Notes under the pieces: generated by a model | Database searches by the model: none | What the model was told of the DNA's origin: nothing | Seen by the model: the letters and a program-made list of their open reading frames with translations, nothing else | Assembly: GCF_000003815.2 (NCBI RefSeq) | Contig: NC_049982.1 | Coordinates: 29,174,177-29,238,176 of the forward strand | Reading direction: 5' to 3' | Length of the DNA: 64,000 bases | Source of the DNA: Branchiostoma floridae | Lineage: Eukaryota; Chordata; Leptocardii; Amphioxiformes; Branchiostomatidae | Translations under genes and position numbers: made by a program | Shown: one piece after another, positions 1 through 11,800 of the stretch | How the letters are laid out: each line of letters begins with the position of its first letter | How positions within the stretch are numbered: the stretch's first letter is position 1

Positions 1-815
1 TATTCTAACGTTAAATAGACATCGGGTGTTATATGGTGTTGCTAAAACCACAAACTATCAATGAACTTTGCTTGATAATTTCACTATGATAGTAAGTGAA
101 CAGGGACGTTTTAAAAGTGATTAGTCACTGACGATTCTTGGAACACCCCTCGTCCCGATATAGTGGTTACACCCACAGTAAAAATGTCCAACATGACGGG
201 GCAAACATTTTGTCTTTTTGTCAGTAAAGTTATATTCTGATGATATAATTCAAGTTCAGATCTATGCAAGGTGCTGACTGGAGTTTTTACGTAGGGCCGA
301 CTTGACCAGGGTGTAGGTCCGAGTCGACCAGAAATTGCTAGGGCCGAGTTAGTAAAGGGCCGAAGTGTCCGACTGGGCTGGATTGCGAGGGGCTTTATCG
401 GCTCGTTCCCTCTAAAAATCGCGGCCACTACCATTAAATCCCCCGACCCAACCTCTGCATGGAGAATAGTTTTGCAACTCTATGCACAATACCTTCAAGA
501 AACGTTTTAGACCTATCAACGCATACACATGGTTCACGTCACGGTCAAGAAAAAAATTTAGACCTCTATAGAGTCGCTCTGATAAAGTCCTGTGCCTATG
601 CACTTATATACATGATATAACGTTACATGGTCGCGTCAACTTCAAGAAATATTCTAATGGTCTTTGAACCGGTCGACAACGTTAAAGCCATGCGCCAAGA
701 TCTTGCAAGCTCCATAGAGCTGGCTCCATGCACGATGAATGCAAATACATGGTTCATTGTCACACCTTCAAGAAATATCATCACGATGGAGGAGATAAAG
801 TCAACGCTTTAACGG
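1..815. repeat. Degenerate direct repeats, no gene recognised
   Basis: Loose copies of one segment recur around 480-600, 625-700 and 740-810, sharing words such as 'catggttca', 'ttcaagaaa' and 'ataaagtc'. The copies are too diverged to set a clean period. No open frame resembles a known protein. I infer an old tandem or dispersed repeat. Confidence 0.3.
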
Positions 816-829
816 CGTGTGTATGCCTC

Positions 830-833
830 TGTT

Positions 834-897
<64 letters not shown>

Positions 898-1039
898 CGC
901 GCGCGCCTGTGTGTGTGTATGTGTGTGTGTGTGTGTTCGTGTGTCCGTCTTCCCCCTCCCCCCCCCCTCTCTCTCTCTCTCTGTGTTCGGGTGTGTGTGT
1001 GTTCGTGTGTTTGTCAGCCTGTTTGTCTCTCCCTCCCCC

Positions 1040-1076
<37 letters not shown>

Positions 1077-1140
1077 CGTGTGTCTGTCTGTCTTCACCCC
1101 TCCGTCTCTCTCTCCCTCACACACACACATACGTGTCAGT
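830..1140. repeat. Compound microsatellite (GT)n/(GC)n/(CT)n/(CA)n
   Basis: Long GT tracts at about 836-890, 908-935 and 1043-1075 are mixed with GC, C-rich and CT runs and end in CA repeats near 1118-1130. Open frames here encode only cysteine/valine-type low-complexity strings and are artefacts of the repeat. Confidence 0.95.
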
Positions 1141-2048
1141 ATGTGGGTATGGAGGTCACTAAACTCCTTTGTGTCTGACAGGCATAAAAAAATCTACATG
1201 TATTGTTATCTATGCATCTATGGATGTACATGTGGAAAGCTACTATGCTCTACTATTACAATGTCGAACTGGTCTCGCCCTATCATAGATTAGCAATAAC
1301 TCAGTAGATTTTATTTACACATGCCCAAATGATTGTTGTAAAGTTTACAGTTGGGCTTTTTAGGCATGAATAGGATAAATCCGACAAAACAAAGCAAAAC
1401 AAACACCGAAAAAACATCAAAGCTGATTCTTCTTACGCAATTAAGTCAAGGCATAATTTTCCAAACAAAACAGTCAACATCGACGATACGTATGTAATTG
1501 TCGTACCACTCCTGTAACACCATCAAATAGGATGATACTCCCATCCTGTCTATGTTTATATTTTAATACCAATAGTGAGGAGAAGTGCACGAAAGTGTTT
1601 TACAAGCACATGAAAATTAAAGGTAAATTTATCCATATAGACCTTTTAATGCCGCAGATGAAGTAGGTTCTTATACAGTGGGTCATGCGACGGTTGGCCT
1701 ACAAAGCCACAGACTTTGTCAACCGCCACAATGCCATGCAGAACGCTACCATAATCTGTGAAGATGGAAGGATGCCTACTTTGTGCACGGTATATTATTG
1801 GGGAAGCGTGACAGGATTCTAGCCCAGGACATCTGGGCTGTGGGCCAAAAGGCTTGCAGTTACTCCACACGACCTCACCTATCCATGCTAAACTACAATA
1901 CATGCACAGTACTTGGACAGCTACATATGCATAATTTTCTATGTGCATATGCTATTATGATGCACCATGCATATGGAGATTAGAAATATTACCGGGACTT
2001 TGAAACGAAAACACAAAGACTTTTTTAAACTGCACTAAAGCAAATGCA

Positions 2049-2513
2049 CTAAAGTGTTTCGTTGACTGCTGTAAACTCTTTCATGACGTACGACAAAGCA
2101 TTGGTCTCCAGATGGTGGTCCATCAGCATGTTCGCCACGTTTATTCTCTCCAGACAGTTTGTGATCCATAGGGTGTCCGAGAGGAACGTTGTGCAGGCAT
2201 CCTTGACTGGTTCAAACTGGAAGAAGCTGGCCCCTTTCAACAGCTCTACAGCGTTGTCCTATGTAATGGTTACCCTTGACGTGTAGGCGTAGTCAACAAG
2301 AAGCTGCAAAGCACTGGAACTGGCCTTGTGAATGGTAACCTTATATTCCTTGCTCTCACGATGCCCATTGCAGAACATTGCGCGAAAATATCCACTACAA
2401 GCAGCAAGTACATTTCTGTGACATGGGATCTCTTTCCCGGAGACACAAATTAAAGGACGACATCTACCAGCTGTTTCTCCGATCGCTGTTCCTGCAAACC
2501 CTGCAAGAGGGCA
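2049..2513 (-). pseudogene. Truncated KLHL24-like BTB pseudogene
   Basis: Reading the minus strand, this matches the BTB domain and the start of the BACK domain of the four KLHL24-like genes downstream (SGKEIPCHRNVLAAC, FRAMFCNGHRESKE, LVDYAYTS). Three defects are visible. A roughly 5-base insertion near 2448-2453 shifts the frame just before the CVSGKE segment. A nonsense codon (TAG where the paralogues have GAG) lies at 2259-2261. Homology stops after MKEF near 2060, so the rest of BACK and all Kelch repeats are missing. The start and N-terminal segment are also unrecognisable. It sits at the 3' side of the tandem array and is a dead copy of the same family. Confidence 0.85.
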
Positions 2514-2567
2514 CTTGCGTGTGACGGCTTTGGTGAAGATGTCGCCATCGTAGCCTAATTCTGCCAT

Positions 2568-4483
2568 TCAAAATAATTTCTTTCTTAGAAAGAATGCCTG
2601 AATAAGTGCGAAAGAATGCCTGAATTCAAATCTGTTTACATAACAGATAATCAGGTGGAAGACACCACCCCTTTATGTAGGATAAAAACTGTCACACAGG
2701 ATAACACAGGAAAAGACTTGTTTACTATGAACGGCATTGGCTGACTTGTGTATCTGAAGTAGCAAGTGCACTGTGGTATCTGCCTATTTATTTTTCTAAA
2801 TCCTAGTTATGAATGTTTATCTCACAAAAGGAATAAAAGTAGTTTAGATCATACTTTCCATTGTTATGAGTTGAGCGTGATCTCTGCAAGCTTCATTGTT
2901 AACTTATTTTCCTATGTATATTAAATGATGGATGGACCACATCTTCGGACGGGGCTGGGTTTTTTTGGGGGGGAGGGGGGGGGGGGGGCGTTGGTCCGCG
3001 ATTTTTAACGTTGGCCATGTTCTCTCGTGCCGGGAAAGGCAGTTTGCCGAGGAAGGGACTTTGCTGTGAAAGGGAGTTTGCCGTGATAGCGAGTTTCTAC
3101 CCTTTCCACATTCTCTCGAATACTGTAGTACTTACACAACATTCAGGTGATAAATGCAACGAACACTTTGTAATCTTGACGCCATGACGTGTGAAAGTTA
3201 AGGATATACAGTGTCAACACTGAAAAGGTAGCTTTCCAGATCCCCGACATTCTGGGTGAGGCCCAGTGTTTTAAAGCCTTGTGGAAAAGTTATTAAGTAA
3301 TTTTTGGCAGTCAACTGACTTTCTACGTTCTGTCGAGGAGTTATAGTATAAAATTCAAGTAATAAGAGTAGCGCACACTTTGTAATCTTGACCAAGGCGA
3401 GAGAAACACACACACACATCAGGTACGTTTTCTTCAACAGAACTTTGATGGTCAATTGCACCTGCAACATAACTACATCAAAGTGTAAGAATTAGAAACG
3501 TACCACTTTGCGCCAAACGTGCCATCATAAATGGGATGATACACCAATCCTCCCATCACATTCCAATCTCTATATGTTCCTTTAATACTAATAATCAACA
3601 CTGGAACATGCCTGTAATACAAAGTCGTCTATCCATGGTTAAGTACAATGTTACAATGTTCTTGCACAAAATTACTGGGTCTTTGAAACAGTCTATCTGG
3701 ACCTGAACTTAAGAAATCACTCCTAATTATAAATTCAACACTGACCACTGCAGGATAGATTATCACATTAAGTACAGTACACTGTACTCACGCTACTAAC
3801 TGTTAACAACAGATAAGCCATTTTTTCTTTAAACTAAGTGGACTAACAGCCAAAAATAGCCGATCTGGCAACTTCAATACATACTCATGGAATGTAGTAT
3901 CAATATCGATAGTAATGTAATATGTAACAATGTTCTGTCCTAGACATGATAGGCACAATGAACAAATGTTACTAAAATATAGATTTAAGTGTTTCCTAGT
4001 GATTATATAATTTGTACAGGATATATTTGTAATATTTGTAGAATTAAGCATCAATCATGATAACTAATGTATGATATTGAAATATCTTACCTTAGACATA
4101 ATAGGCATAATGAACAAATGTTAGTAAAAGAGAATTCATGGTGAAAATACATTGAATATGTTGCTGCACTAAATATTTGAACGTGTTATCAAAAAGGATC
4201 ATATACCGGTACTTTATGCTTTCATTTCAGCCGAGTGATGAACTCTTACAAACTACATGAATCCCTTTATGATTTTATCATACATTTTCTTCAAGATCCT
4301 GACGTTCTACATAAACAGAATCATCTACTACTACGATCTTAGTAACTTTAACATGATGCAAGTTGCCAACGTCTATTGACACAATGTTGGTCCCATCTAA
4401 TAGGCAACAGTCTATTTCATATTACAGCAGGGGTTGCTAGGGATGTCTTGGAAGTGCAGGGTACTGTGCTGTACCTCAAGTCC
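2568..4483. other. Intergenic spacer of KLHL array
   Basis: A G-rich run lies near 2966-2988. A short block near 3420-3500 (around 'aacagaact' and 'aaagtgtaag') also occurs near 8650-8710, in part near 19930-19960, and near 23390-23410/23840. It is therefore part of the unit duplicated with each KLHL gene. The 3' flank at 4375-4483 matches 24700-24800 (for example 'tattgacacaatgttggtc'). No other gene is seen. Confidence 0.5.
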
Positions 4484-6186
4484 TCAACCCTTCAGTATGG
4501 TGACACAGCCATGTCCCAACAGACCCTTGGGCATGGTTCCCACCTGCTTAAGTGATTCGTCTTGACGATCAAGCCACAAAACGTCATTTGTTCCATTGTT
4601 GTTTTTCAAGCCCCCATATATGTAAATTTCACCACCAAAAACAGTCATACCACAGCTAGGTAGAGCACCGGTGTTGGCTACAACAGTCCACAAGTCCTCT
4701 CGCGGCCTGTAACACAGCACTTCTGAAGGAATCCCAGCAACATAGATACTACCATTGAGAACTGAAGCAGTAATATTGCTCGCCTTGTTCGGCATGTCGC
4801 TTGCTGAATGCCACTGACAATCTCCTGGGCTGAAGCGGTACACCGTAGATGTTGCAAGGTCGTCAGCACCACGTCCACCTATCACGTATATGCTGCCATC
4901 AAAGGAGGCAACTGCATGCAGGTACCTTGGCTGTGGGAGTGGAACACCTTCAGCCCACTTGTTCAGGCTTCGATCATAGACTTCTACACCGGCTGTAACT
5001 TGTCTGCGTCTGATTCTGCCACCAATAGCATAGGCTTTGCCTTGCACCACTGCCAGCTTGTGAAAGTCCCTTCCTGTGTTCATAGGAGCAAGTCTAGACC
5101 AGGAGTCAAGTCCTGCATGATACAGCCAAACATCCCACCAACACCCACCAACAGACACCACAATGTCACTTGTGCCCAAAACAGCCATTGCAAAACCACG
5201 GTGGATATGCCTCTCACTTCTGGTCATAGAACCCAGCTGGTGCTTGATGGTGATGAGGAGTGTGTCATCATGGTGGAGTTGTTAGAACCAAAGGTTTCTT
5301 CTCCATTTACCAGTTCTTCTATTCCCGCAATGACCACCACTGCCTCCCTCAGACCACTGGCACGGCGGGGACGGGTGCGGGGTGACTGGACCTCCCCTGG
5401 GAATACATGATACTTCTGAGTTTCTAACACAATATCCGGGCAGCACTTGCACAAGGTCTTGTCAGGCTGTACCTTTTCTATGAAGTACATCTTGTCCATG
5501 AAAGGAAACCGGACTAGTTCCATCAGTTCTCTCATCTCTTTCTTCCTCTTCCTAGTGTCATGGTTGATCCACTTCATCACTGACATGTATACAGTCTCTT
5601 CAGGAGCACTGACATTGTCTGATGAGATGAGCTTGATAAGCTGATCCTTTGTCAAATCGAGGAACTCTGGTGTCTTGCAGGCTGCTGCAAACTCTTTCAT
5701 GGCATACGACAATGCATCTGTTTCCAGGTTGGAGTTCAGCATGCCACCTAAGATTACCACCTTCATACAGTTTTTGATACTTAGATTGTCTGATAAGAAC
5801 TTTATGCATGCATCCCTGACTGGTGGAACCTGGAAGAAGCTTAAGCTGGCCCCTTCCATCAGTTCTGTGGCATTGTCCTCTGTAATGGTCACCTTTGACA
5901 TGTAGGCGTAGTCAACAAGAAGCTGCAAGGCACTGGAGCTGGCCTCGTGAATGGTTACCTTATCCTCCTTGCTCTCACGATGACCATTGCAGAACATTGC
6001 GCGAAAATATCCACTACAAGCAGCGAGTACATTTTTGTGGCACGGGATCTCTTTCCCAGAGACACACAGGACGACATCTACCAACAGGTTGTCTGATCGC
6101 AATTCCTGCAAACCCTGCAAGAGGGCGCTTGATTGACTATTATCAAAGAAGTCTAGTGACGCCGGTGACCTCTGTGCTGTTGCCAT
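4484..6186 (-). CDS. KLHL24-like BTB-BACK-Kelch protein, copy 1 (one frameshift)
   Basis: Members of this family bring substrates to Cullin-3 ubiquitin ligases: BTB/BACK bind Cullin-3 and the Kelch propeller binds substrate. The start at 6186 (MATAQRS) is set by paralogue agreement and by a 3' splice site (ttttgcag, exon from 6198) just upstream. BTB covers roughly residues 20-130 and BACK 135-245, followed by a linker with SPRTRPRRASGLREAVVVI that closely resembles the KLHL24/KLHL35 linker. Kelch motifs include YAIGGRI, YVIGGRG and YIYGG. The frame breaks near 5230: the paralogues have GTT CCT ATG ACC but this copy has GTT CTATGACC, one base short, giving a stop at 5224-5226. The Kelch half then continues in another frame to 4484. 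It is either a recent pseudogene or a sequence error. The rest is well preserved, so error or recent loss fits best. The C-terminal half is closest to copy 4. Confidence 0.85.
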
Positions 6187-6197
6187 CGTAGCCTAAT

Positions 6198-7098
6198 TCT
6201 GCAAAAGAACACAAGCTTCAATTAGATTCTATGTCGCTTGCCAAAGAGCACATGAGCACGCTCGCCCCTGAAAATTTTGAAATCTTGTCCATCTGAAATG
6301 CTATTTCCCTCGTTTGGAGGGGAGGTTTTAGCTTGGTTCCACAACACCCCCCCAACCCCAACTTTATTTTTCTGCAGCATGTGTTACTGCTAATGTAAGG
6401 TAATGGCAGGCTTGACATCTTTACGTAGCTTAGACGCTCACACAAAGACACAACTAAATACCTTTGCTGTAGAATTCCGGGAATTCTTGGCATTCAGACG
6501 TATAAAATACACTGTAAGGCTAGCCCCTAAGGCGCCGCCAAAAATAATTTGCACTTCAACGCAAACATAGTGCAAAAATATGCAGACTGTCATAATAACA
6601 ACTCATAACCATATCATTAAGAAAATTCTAACTAACAATTTGAATTACCGGATGTTTTCTCCAGTTATCTATGGCTGAAATATGTACTTTTCTACTCATC
6701 TCCTCAAAAATATTTAATATAAATAAACGGTTCAGTTATCATGGGGGTGTGGGAGGGGGGCAGTAGCTGACAGTTCTAAAGAAGGGAAAATGTTTTAAGT
6801 TTCGGCCCGTCTCAATAGTTGTCAAGGGAAAAGACAACATATCGAAAGACTGCGGTGAATAATTTTCCCCACTCATCCTTTGCGAAGTCTCTCTTTGTCT
6901 CTGACTATAACTGGTAGAACCAGGTGGTCTTCCCGGACAAAAATTATTTGTGACAGAAATCCGGTGCCGAGTTGTCCTGATACCAAATCCGGTACCATAT
7001 GCAGTGACCAATCGTTCTTCTCAGTGCCAAGATACACTCTGTCTATGATGATACAATGGTCCTACTTTACTAACACATGTAGCAAGACAGTTCCTTAC
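6198..7098 (-). other. 5'UTR intron of KLHL copy 1
   Basis: The interval runs from the donor at 7098 (minus strand CAG|GTAAGG) to the acceptor at 6199 (GCAG). It contains a degenerate block at about 6228-6365 that is repeated near 11405-11556 in the matching intron of copy 2. Part of that block resembles the interior of the hAT-like MITE at 56617-56979 (shared 'gaaaattttgaaat'). No coding content is seen. Confidence 0.5.
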
Positions 7099-7220
7099 CT
7101 GAAACTGCTCCCGTTTTCAGAATAAAGCTCGCTGGGGACCTGTTGACGATCAGCGCGGTCAGAAAGTGCAGATGACACTAAAAAAGCGCGGAAAACTTCC
7201 GGGACGGTCAAAGGTCATTT
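7099..7220 (-). promoter_or_regulatory. Promoter and noncoding exon 1 of KLHL copy 1
   Basis: On the minus strand an untranslated exon is inferred to end at 7099 at a consensus donor (CAG|GTAAGG). On the plus strand, 7170-7217 carries 'agcgcggaaaacttccggga' followed by a DR1-like nuclear-receptor site at 7205-7217 (CGGTCA-A-AGGTCA). The same order of GC-rich/E2F-like core, TTCC core and DR1 is found upstream of copies 2, 3 and 4, so this is likely the core promoter. The exact transcription start is not visible. Confidence 0.55.
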
Positions 7221-7711
7221 TTGGAATTCTACATATGGAATGGGGGTGCTTTTTTTAAACTTTGGGTATTTTATACAAAGATTAACACTAGTAATTTCTG
7301 CTATATAACACTTCTGTTATTGTATACTATATTATATTATGATAGTGTCGAAAAACATAGTATGACTTTAATTCATGATTTAAGTTATGTTTCTTTCCCC
7401 CCATGTCTTGCAATAAAATATTCCAAAGGATGAATAAGGTGTCAGGACTATACCAAGTTCAGCAGTATAAAGGGGTGCTCGAAATCACACCAGGGCTCTG
7501 AATAAATCATATGAAGAGAGAGCACAACCCATTCTAACTAGGTGAATATGTCTCATTAGACAAAAACTCTTGATATTTTAAAACCTTACAATGATGAAAA
7601 TGAAAGGGAAAAATGTAAAATGTGGAAAGGAAATTTAACAGGCTTTATCAAATTAATCTTATGAATAACGGTGCACCCATAGATTTTCTGTATGTCATTT
7701 TTTCCCAGTAA

Positions 7712-8582
7712 GGCCATGTTGATTTGATTATATGGATGACATCCTCACTCGCACCAATTTTTGGCCGTTTCAGAAAAAAAAAAAGTTTTCTAACACACAA
7801 TAAATTGTGCAAAGCAGCTGTAAAATTAGCACAAATATGCCGTAGATTGAAAAAAAAAGTAACAGAAAACAGATAACTAATGCCATAGAATGCCAAAATA
7901 AATCTGAAGTCAAAGAATAAGATGTGAAAGGACAGAAAGAAAAAAAATCTATTGTTGGTAGGGGGAGATACCAGTACAGAAAATTAAGGTCCAGAGGATC
8001 ATTTCCAGGTCCGGACCTGAACAAGGATCTTATTGTCTGTGGAAACTTGAGAACTGACAATACTCAAAACAATGGTAATTGGTCAATTTTGCTACAAAGG
8101 AATCTATTTGGTGGGTTATTGGAGTCCCACTGGCATTTTAAAATCCCATCTCCATGTAATAAAGGCTAACTGTCTCTGTACCTTTGACTGTAGAAACTTG
8201 GTACAATTGACTATAAACTCTACTTGACGTCGCTCTTGTTGTCTCCTTGGCCCTCGGTAAGACCCCAAATGCCTGCCGACATAGTGGGTCCATTTTGTAA
8301 TTGGCGAAACCTGTTCCTCTGATTTTTTTTTCAGGTCTGTTTTTTTCGGCTTGGTCCAAGTGGAAGAAAAATGTTTTGCACCCGTATGATGTACTGGTCC
8401 CTACACCTAACAGTTGGTATACCATACTATGTATGTTGAGTCCTATGTTCAACCTTCCTGGCCACTTTGATTTCATACTGAAGGCAACTTTTTTTTTTGC
8501 CAACCTTTTTTTTTATTCGCTCGCTCGCATCAGTTTTGGAGTTCCTAGAGGATGTCATCCATATAATCAAGTCAACATGGCC
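7712..8582 (+). mobile_element. PIF/Harbinger-type MITE, family H copy A
   Basis: An 871-bp element has terminal inverted repeats beginning GGCCATGTTGATTTGATTAT and ending in the reverse complement, about 34 bp with few mismatches. A perfect 3-bp duplication TAA flanks it (7709-7711 and 8583-8585). The 3-bp T(A/T)A target is typical of PIF/Harbinger. The interior has no transposase frame, so it is non-autonomous. It has the same orientation as copy C at 31011. Confidence 0.9.
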
Positions 8583-8585
8583 TAA

Positions 8586-9421
8586 AGACAAAACTTGTAT
8601 CTAAATTTATCAATTGATTAATTGCACAACGAATTAAAACCACACAGCAGGTAAGTTTTCTTTAAAAAAGTTAATCACTAGCCAGAAAATAACCACAACA
8701 AAGTGTAAGAAAAGTACCACTTTCATATATTTGTTTCTGTGATACTTAAACTGTACAGTATTCAAGACTAGTTTTCTTAGTTTAATACATGCAACTGTTA
8801 GAAAAAACATGCAGCTGTTAGAAAAAAATCTTAACCACGCTTACATTGTACATATGCTTGTATAACTAAATTCTTTAGTCTTTGAAACAAAAACAAAGCC
8901 TGTAGACCTGTTTTTAATCTGAACTAAAATAATTACTACTGAATCTGAGATTCAAACTTAACTCAGACTGAAGCAAAGCATAGTACAGTAATTGCCACAT
9001 GTCTATCTTAGTACTAGTATCATTGGGTGCATGTTCTCTGGGAAAAACTGCCTACTAGTTATCCAAAAATAAACAGAGTTCACATGAAAATCTATATACT
9101 CAGGTGAAATTTAGACTTATCAATATTGACAGGTAACAATAAGAAAAAGCTCAATGTGATTTCAATACTTTCTACTTATTAAAGCATTTCTGTATGCTAC
9201 TAATGATATACATGTTGATTCATATTCTTTTAACTTTGTCAGTCTATCTTATCCACAGTCATCCATATATATTTTTCCTTCACAACTTAATCATAAAATT
9301 CTGCATCAGACAACTCTGAGTCATGACAGGCAACAATTCCAGTCCAATCTGTCGCTTTTCCTCTTGATGAGAAGAGTTGAACATGTGACCTCTTACTAGG
9401 TGCAGTGTACTCTGTTGTGCC
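8586..9421. other. Spacer and 3' flank of KLHL copy 2
   Basis: A/T-rich intergenic DNA. The block at 8640-8720 is the paralogous spacer segment seen near 3420 and 23390. Here it lacks the MITE that interrupts the copy at 23435, so it serves as an empty-site reference. No gene is seen. Confidence 0.5.
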
Positions 9422-11131
9422 TCATCCCTTCAGTATGGTCACACATACGTGGTCAAACAGCCCCTTGGGCATGGTTCCCACCTGCTTAAGTGACTTGTCT
9501 TCCTGACTGAGCTGCAAAACCTTTGCTGTCCCATTGCCAGCTGTATACGTACCGTCATAACCTCCATAGATGTAAATCTCTCCACCAAAGAGAGTCATGC
9601 CACATCTTTCGAGTCCAGTCTCGGTGTTAACTATCTCAGTCCACAAGTCCTCCTCAGGCTTGTAACACAGCACATTTGATAAGCTAAGCCCAGCGACATA
9701 GATGCTACCATTGAGAACTGAAGCAGTAATATCACGAGCCCTCTCAGGCATGTTGCTTGCTGAATACCACTGAGAGTCTCCCGGGATAAAGTGGTACACT
9801 GTAGATGTGGGGCTGTCCTTGTCATCACGTCCACCCATCGTATATATGCTACCCTCCAACACTGCAACTGCATGTGTGAACCTTGGCTGTGGGAGCGAAA
9901 CACCTTTGGTCCACTTGTTCAGGCTTTGGTCATATACTTCTACATCTGCGCATGGCGTTTGGCTGATTCTTCCACCTATTGCATATACTTTTCCTCGCAC
10001 CACAGCCAGCTTGCAATAGGCCCGGTTTGTAAGCATTGGAGCAAGTTTAGACCAAGAGTCAAGCTTTGCCTGATACAGCCAAACGTCCTGACACCGCAAT
10101 CCGCCAGCCACAATAATGTCACTTATGCCCAAAACAGCCGCAGCAAATCCATGGTCATCCGTGTTCTTCATTGTGGACATAGGAATCCAGCTTTCACTTG
10201 ATGGTGTCGATGAGTGTGTCACCATAATGTCATTGCTGCAAACTGAAGCCATTCCATACTCTAATTTCTCGTACCCTGCAATGACCACCACTGCCTCCCT
10301 CAGACCACTGGCATGGCGGGGACGGGTGCGAGGTGACTGGACCTCCCCTGGGAAGGCCTGATACTTCTGAGCTTCTGACACGATATCTGGACAGCACTTG
10401 TACAGAGTCTTATCAGTCTGTACTTTCTCTATGAAGTAAATCTTGTCCATCCAGGGGAACCTAACCAGCTCCATCAGCTCTCTCATGTCCTTCTTCCTCT
10501 TCCTGGTGTCATGGTTGATCCATTTCAGGACTGCCGTATACACAGTTTCTTCGGGGGCATTAAGGTCATCTGATGAGATGAGCTTGATGACCTGGTCCTT
10601 TGTCAAGTCAAGGAACTCGGGTGTTTTGCTGGCTTCTGCAAACTCTTTCATGGCAAATGACAACGCATCTGCCTCAAGATTGGTGTTCAGCATGCCACCT
10701 AAGAGTACCATCTTCATACAGTTTTTGATACTTAGATTGTCAGATAGGAACTTTGTACATGCATCCCTGACTGGTGGAACCTGGAAGAAGTTGGCCCCTT
10801 CCATCAGTTCTGTAGCATTGTCCTCTGTGATGGTTACCTTTGACGTGTAGGCGTAGTCAACAAGAAGCTGCAAGGCACTGGGGCTGGCCTCATGAATGGT
10901 GACCTTATGCTCCTTGCTCTCACGATGTCCATTGCAGAACATTGCGCGAAAATATCCACTGCAAGCAGCGAGTACATTTCTGTGGCACGGGATCTCTTCA
11001 CCGGATACACAAAGGATGACATCTACAAGCAGGTTGTCTGATCGGAGTTCCTGCAAACCCTGCAAGAGGGCTGTTGAGTGAGTATCATGGCAGAAGTCCA
11101 ATGACGTCTGTGACCTCTGTGCTGTTGCCAT
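9422..11131 (-). CDS. KLHL24-like BTB-BACK-Kelch protein, copy 2 (intact)
   Basis: A 569-residue open frame from MATAQRSQ. This ATG was chosen over an upstream in-frame start because a 3' splice site (attgcag, exon from 11143) lies between them and all paralogues begin here. BTB is at about 20-130 (SGEEIPCHRNVLAAC, FRAMFCNGHRESKE), BACK at about 135-245 (LTKDQVIKLISSDDLNAPEE, MKEFAEASKTPEFL), and the linker SPRTRPRHASGLREAVVVI leads into six Kelch blades (VVVIAGY, IIVAGGL, YAIGGRI, YTMGGRD, YVAGLSL, YIYGGYD). Length and layout match KLHL24-type proteins. The role as a Cullin-3 adaptor is known for the family; the substrate is unknown. The Kelch C-terminus (TAKVLQLSQEDKSLKQ) groups with copy 3. 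No defect is seen, so it is likely functional. Confidence 0.92.
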   Translation of the reverse strand: MATAQRSQTSLDFCHDTHSTALLQGLQELRSDNLLVDVILCVSGEEIPCHRNVLAACSGYFRAMFCNGHRESKEHKVTIHEASPSALQLLVDYAYTSKVTITEDNATELMEGANFFQVPPVRDACTKFLSDNLSIKNCMKMVLLGGMLNTNLEADALSFAMKEFAEASKTPEFLDLTKDQVIKLISSDDLNAPEETVYTAVLKWINHDTRKRKKDMRELMELVRFPWMDKIYFIEKVQTDKTLYKCCPDIVSEAQKYQAFPGEVQSPRTRPRHASGLREAVVVIAGYEKLEYGMASVCSNDIMVTHSSTPSSESWIPMSTMKNTDDHGFAAAVLGISDIIVAGGLRCQDVWLYQAKLDSWSKLAPMLTNRAYCKLAVVRGKVYAIGGRISQTPCADVEVYDQSLNKWTKGVSLPQPRFTHAVAVLEGSIYTMGGRDDKDSPTSTVYHFIPGDSQWYSASNMPERARDITASVLNGSIYVAGLSLSNVLCYKPEEDLWTEIVNTETGLERCGMTLFGGEIYIYGGYDGTYTAGNGTAKVLQLSQEDKSLKQVGTMPKGLFDHVCVTILKG

Positions 11132-11239
11132 GGTAGTCTGATTCTGCAATAGAACACAAGCTATAAATAAGTTGTATTTCTTGACACAAGAACACCATAA
11201 ATCGATAACAAGATGTACCAAGAAAATTATTGATGGCAG

Positions 11240-11310
11240 ATTTTCACCCCATCATATAGGTCAGAAGAGGTTGTGGCTGCCACCATGGTAGCCGGATTCT
11301 GCAATATAAC
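11240..11310 (-). pseudogene. Relic 5' end of a KLHL coding exon
   Basis: On the minus strand 'atattgcag' is followed by 'aatccggctaccATGG', the same acceptor, 12-base leader and start context as the four full KLHL copies. The frame then loses similarity (MVAATTSS) and stops within 20 codons. It lies immediately upstream of copy 2, so it is probably the stub of a deleted fifth copy or a partial duplication. Confidence 0.55.
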
Positions 11311-11556
11311 AGCTCTTGATAATGTGCACTAGCATTTCTACACAAATAGATAAACACAAGAACATTTCAAGGAAGAGGCAATGGCGAGATGTTCACCACC
11401 AAGCTGTCACTATGTCGATTGCCAAAGGGCGCATGAGCACACTCGCCCCTGAAAATTTTGAAATCTTGCCCCTCTGAAATGCTATTTCTCTCATTTGGAG
11501 GGGAGGCAAGAGGTTTTAGCTTGGTCTCTGCCATCCCCCACCCCACCCCAACTTTC

Positions 11557-11656
11557 NNNNNNNNNNNNNNNNNNNNNNNNNNNNNNNNNNNNNNNNNNNN
11601 NNNNNNNNNNNNNNNNNNNNNNNNNNNNNNNNNNNNNNNNNNNNNNNNNNNNNNNN
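11557..11656. other. Assembly gap (100 N)
   Basis: A run of exactly 100 N, the usual placeholder for unknown length. It probably hides the untranslated first exon of KLHL copy 2. Confidence 0.99.
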
Positions 11657-11659
11657 AAT

Positions 11660-11800
11660 AAAAGGCAAATTCAAATAAAATTCAACAATAGGTGGGGGAG
11701 ACTTCCCCAAAAGGTCAAAAAGTTTATTGAAACCGAAAGAAAAAAGAAACATGGAGGGTGGCAGAAAGGGTCCCGTCCACGAGTGGGCGGCCATGTTGGA
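11660..11800 (-). promoter_or_regulatory. Candidate promoter of KLHL copy 2
   Basis: 'acttccccaaaaggtcaaaa' (11701-11720) matches the promoter core of copy 3 ('acttcccaaaaggtcaaagg'). The DR1 is degenerate here: AGGTCA at 11712-11717, then AAAGTT. The E2F-like part upstream is weaker than in copies 1 and 4. The assignment rests on paralogue similarity and position. Confidence 0.45.

Noticed and set aside
728-1293. Long open frames over the GT/GC microsatellite
   Set aside because: The residues are those forced by dinucleotide repeats in all three frames; no protein family or start context supports them.
1646-1948. 100-codon minus-strand open frame
   Set aside because: No similarity to a family I know and no promoter or splice support; length is within chance expectation.
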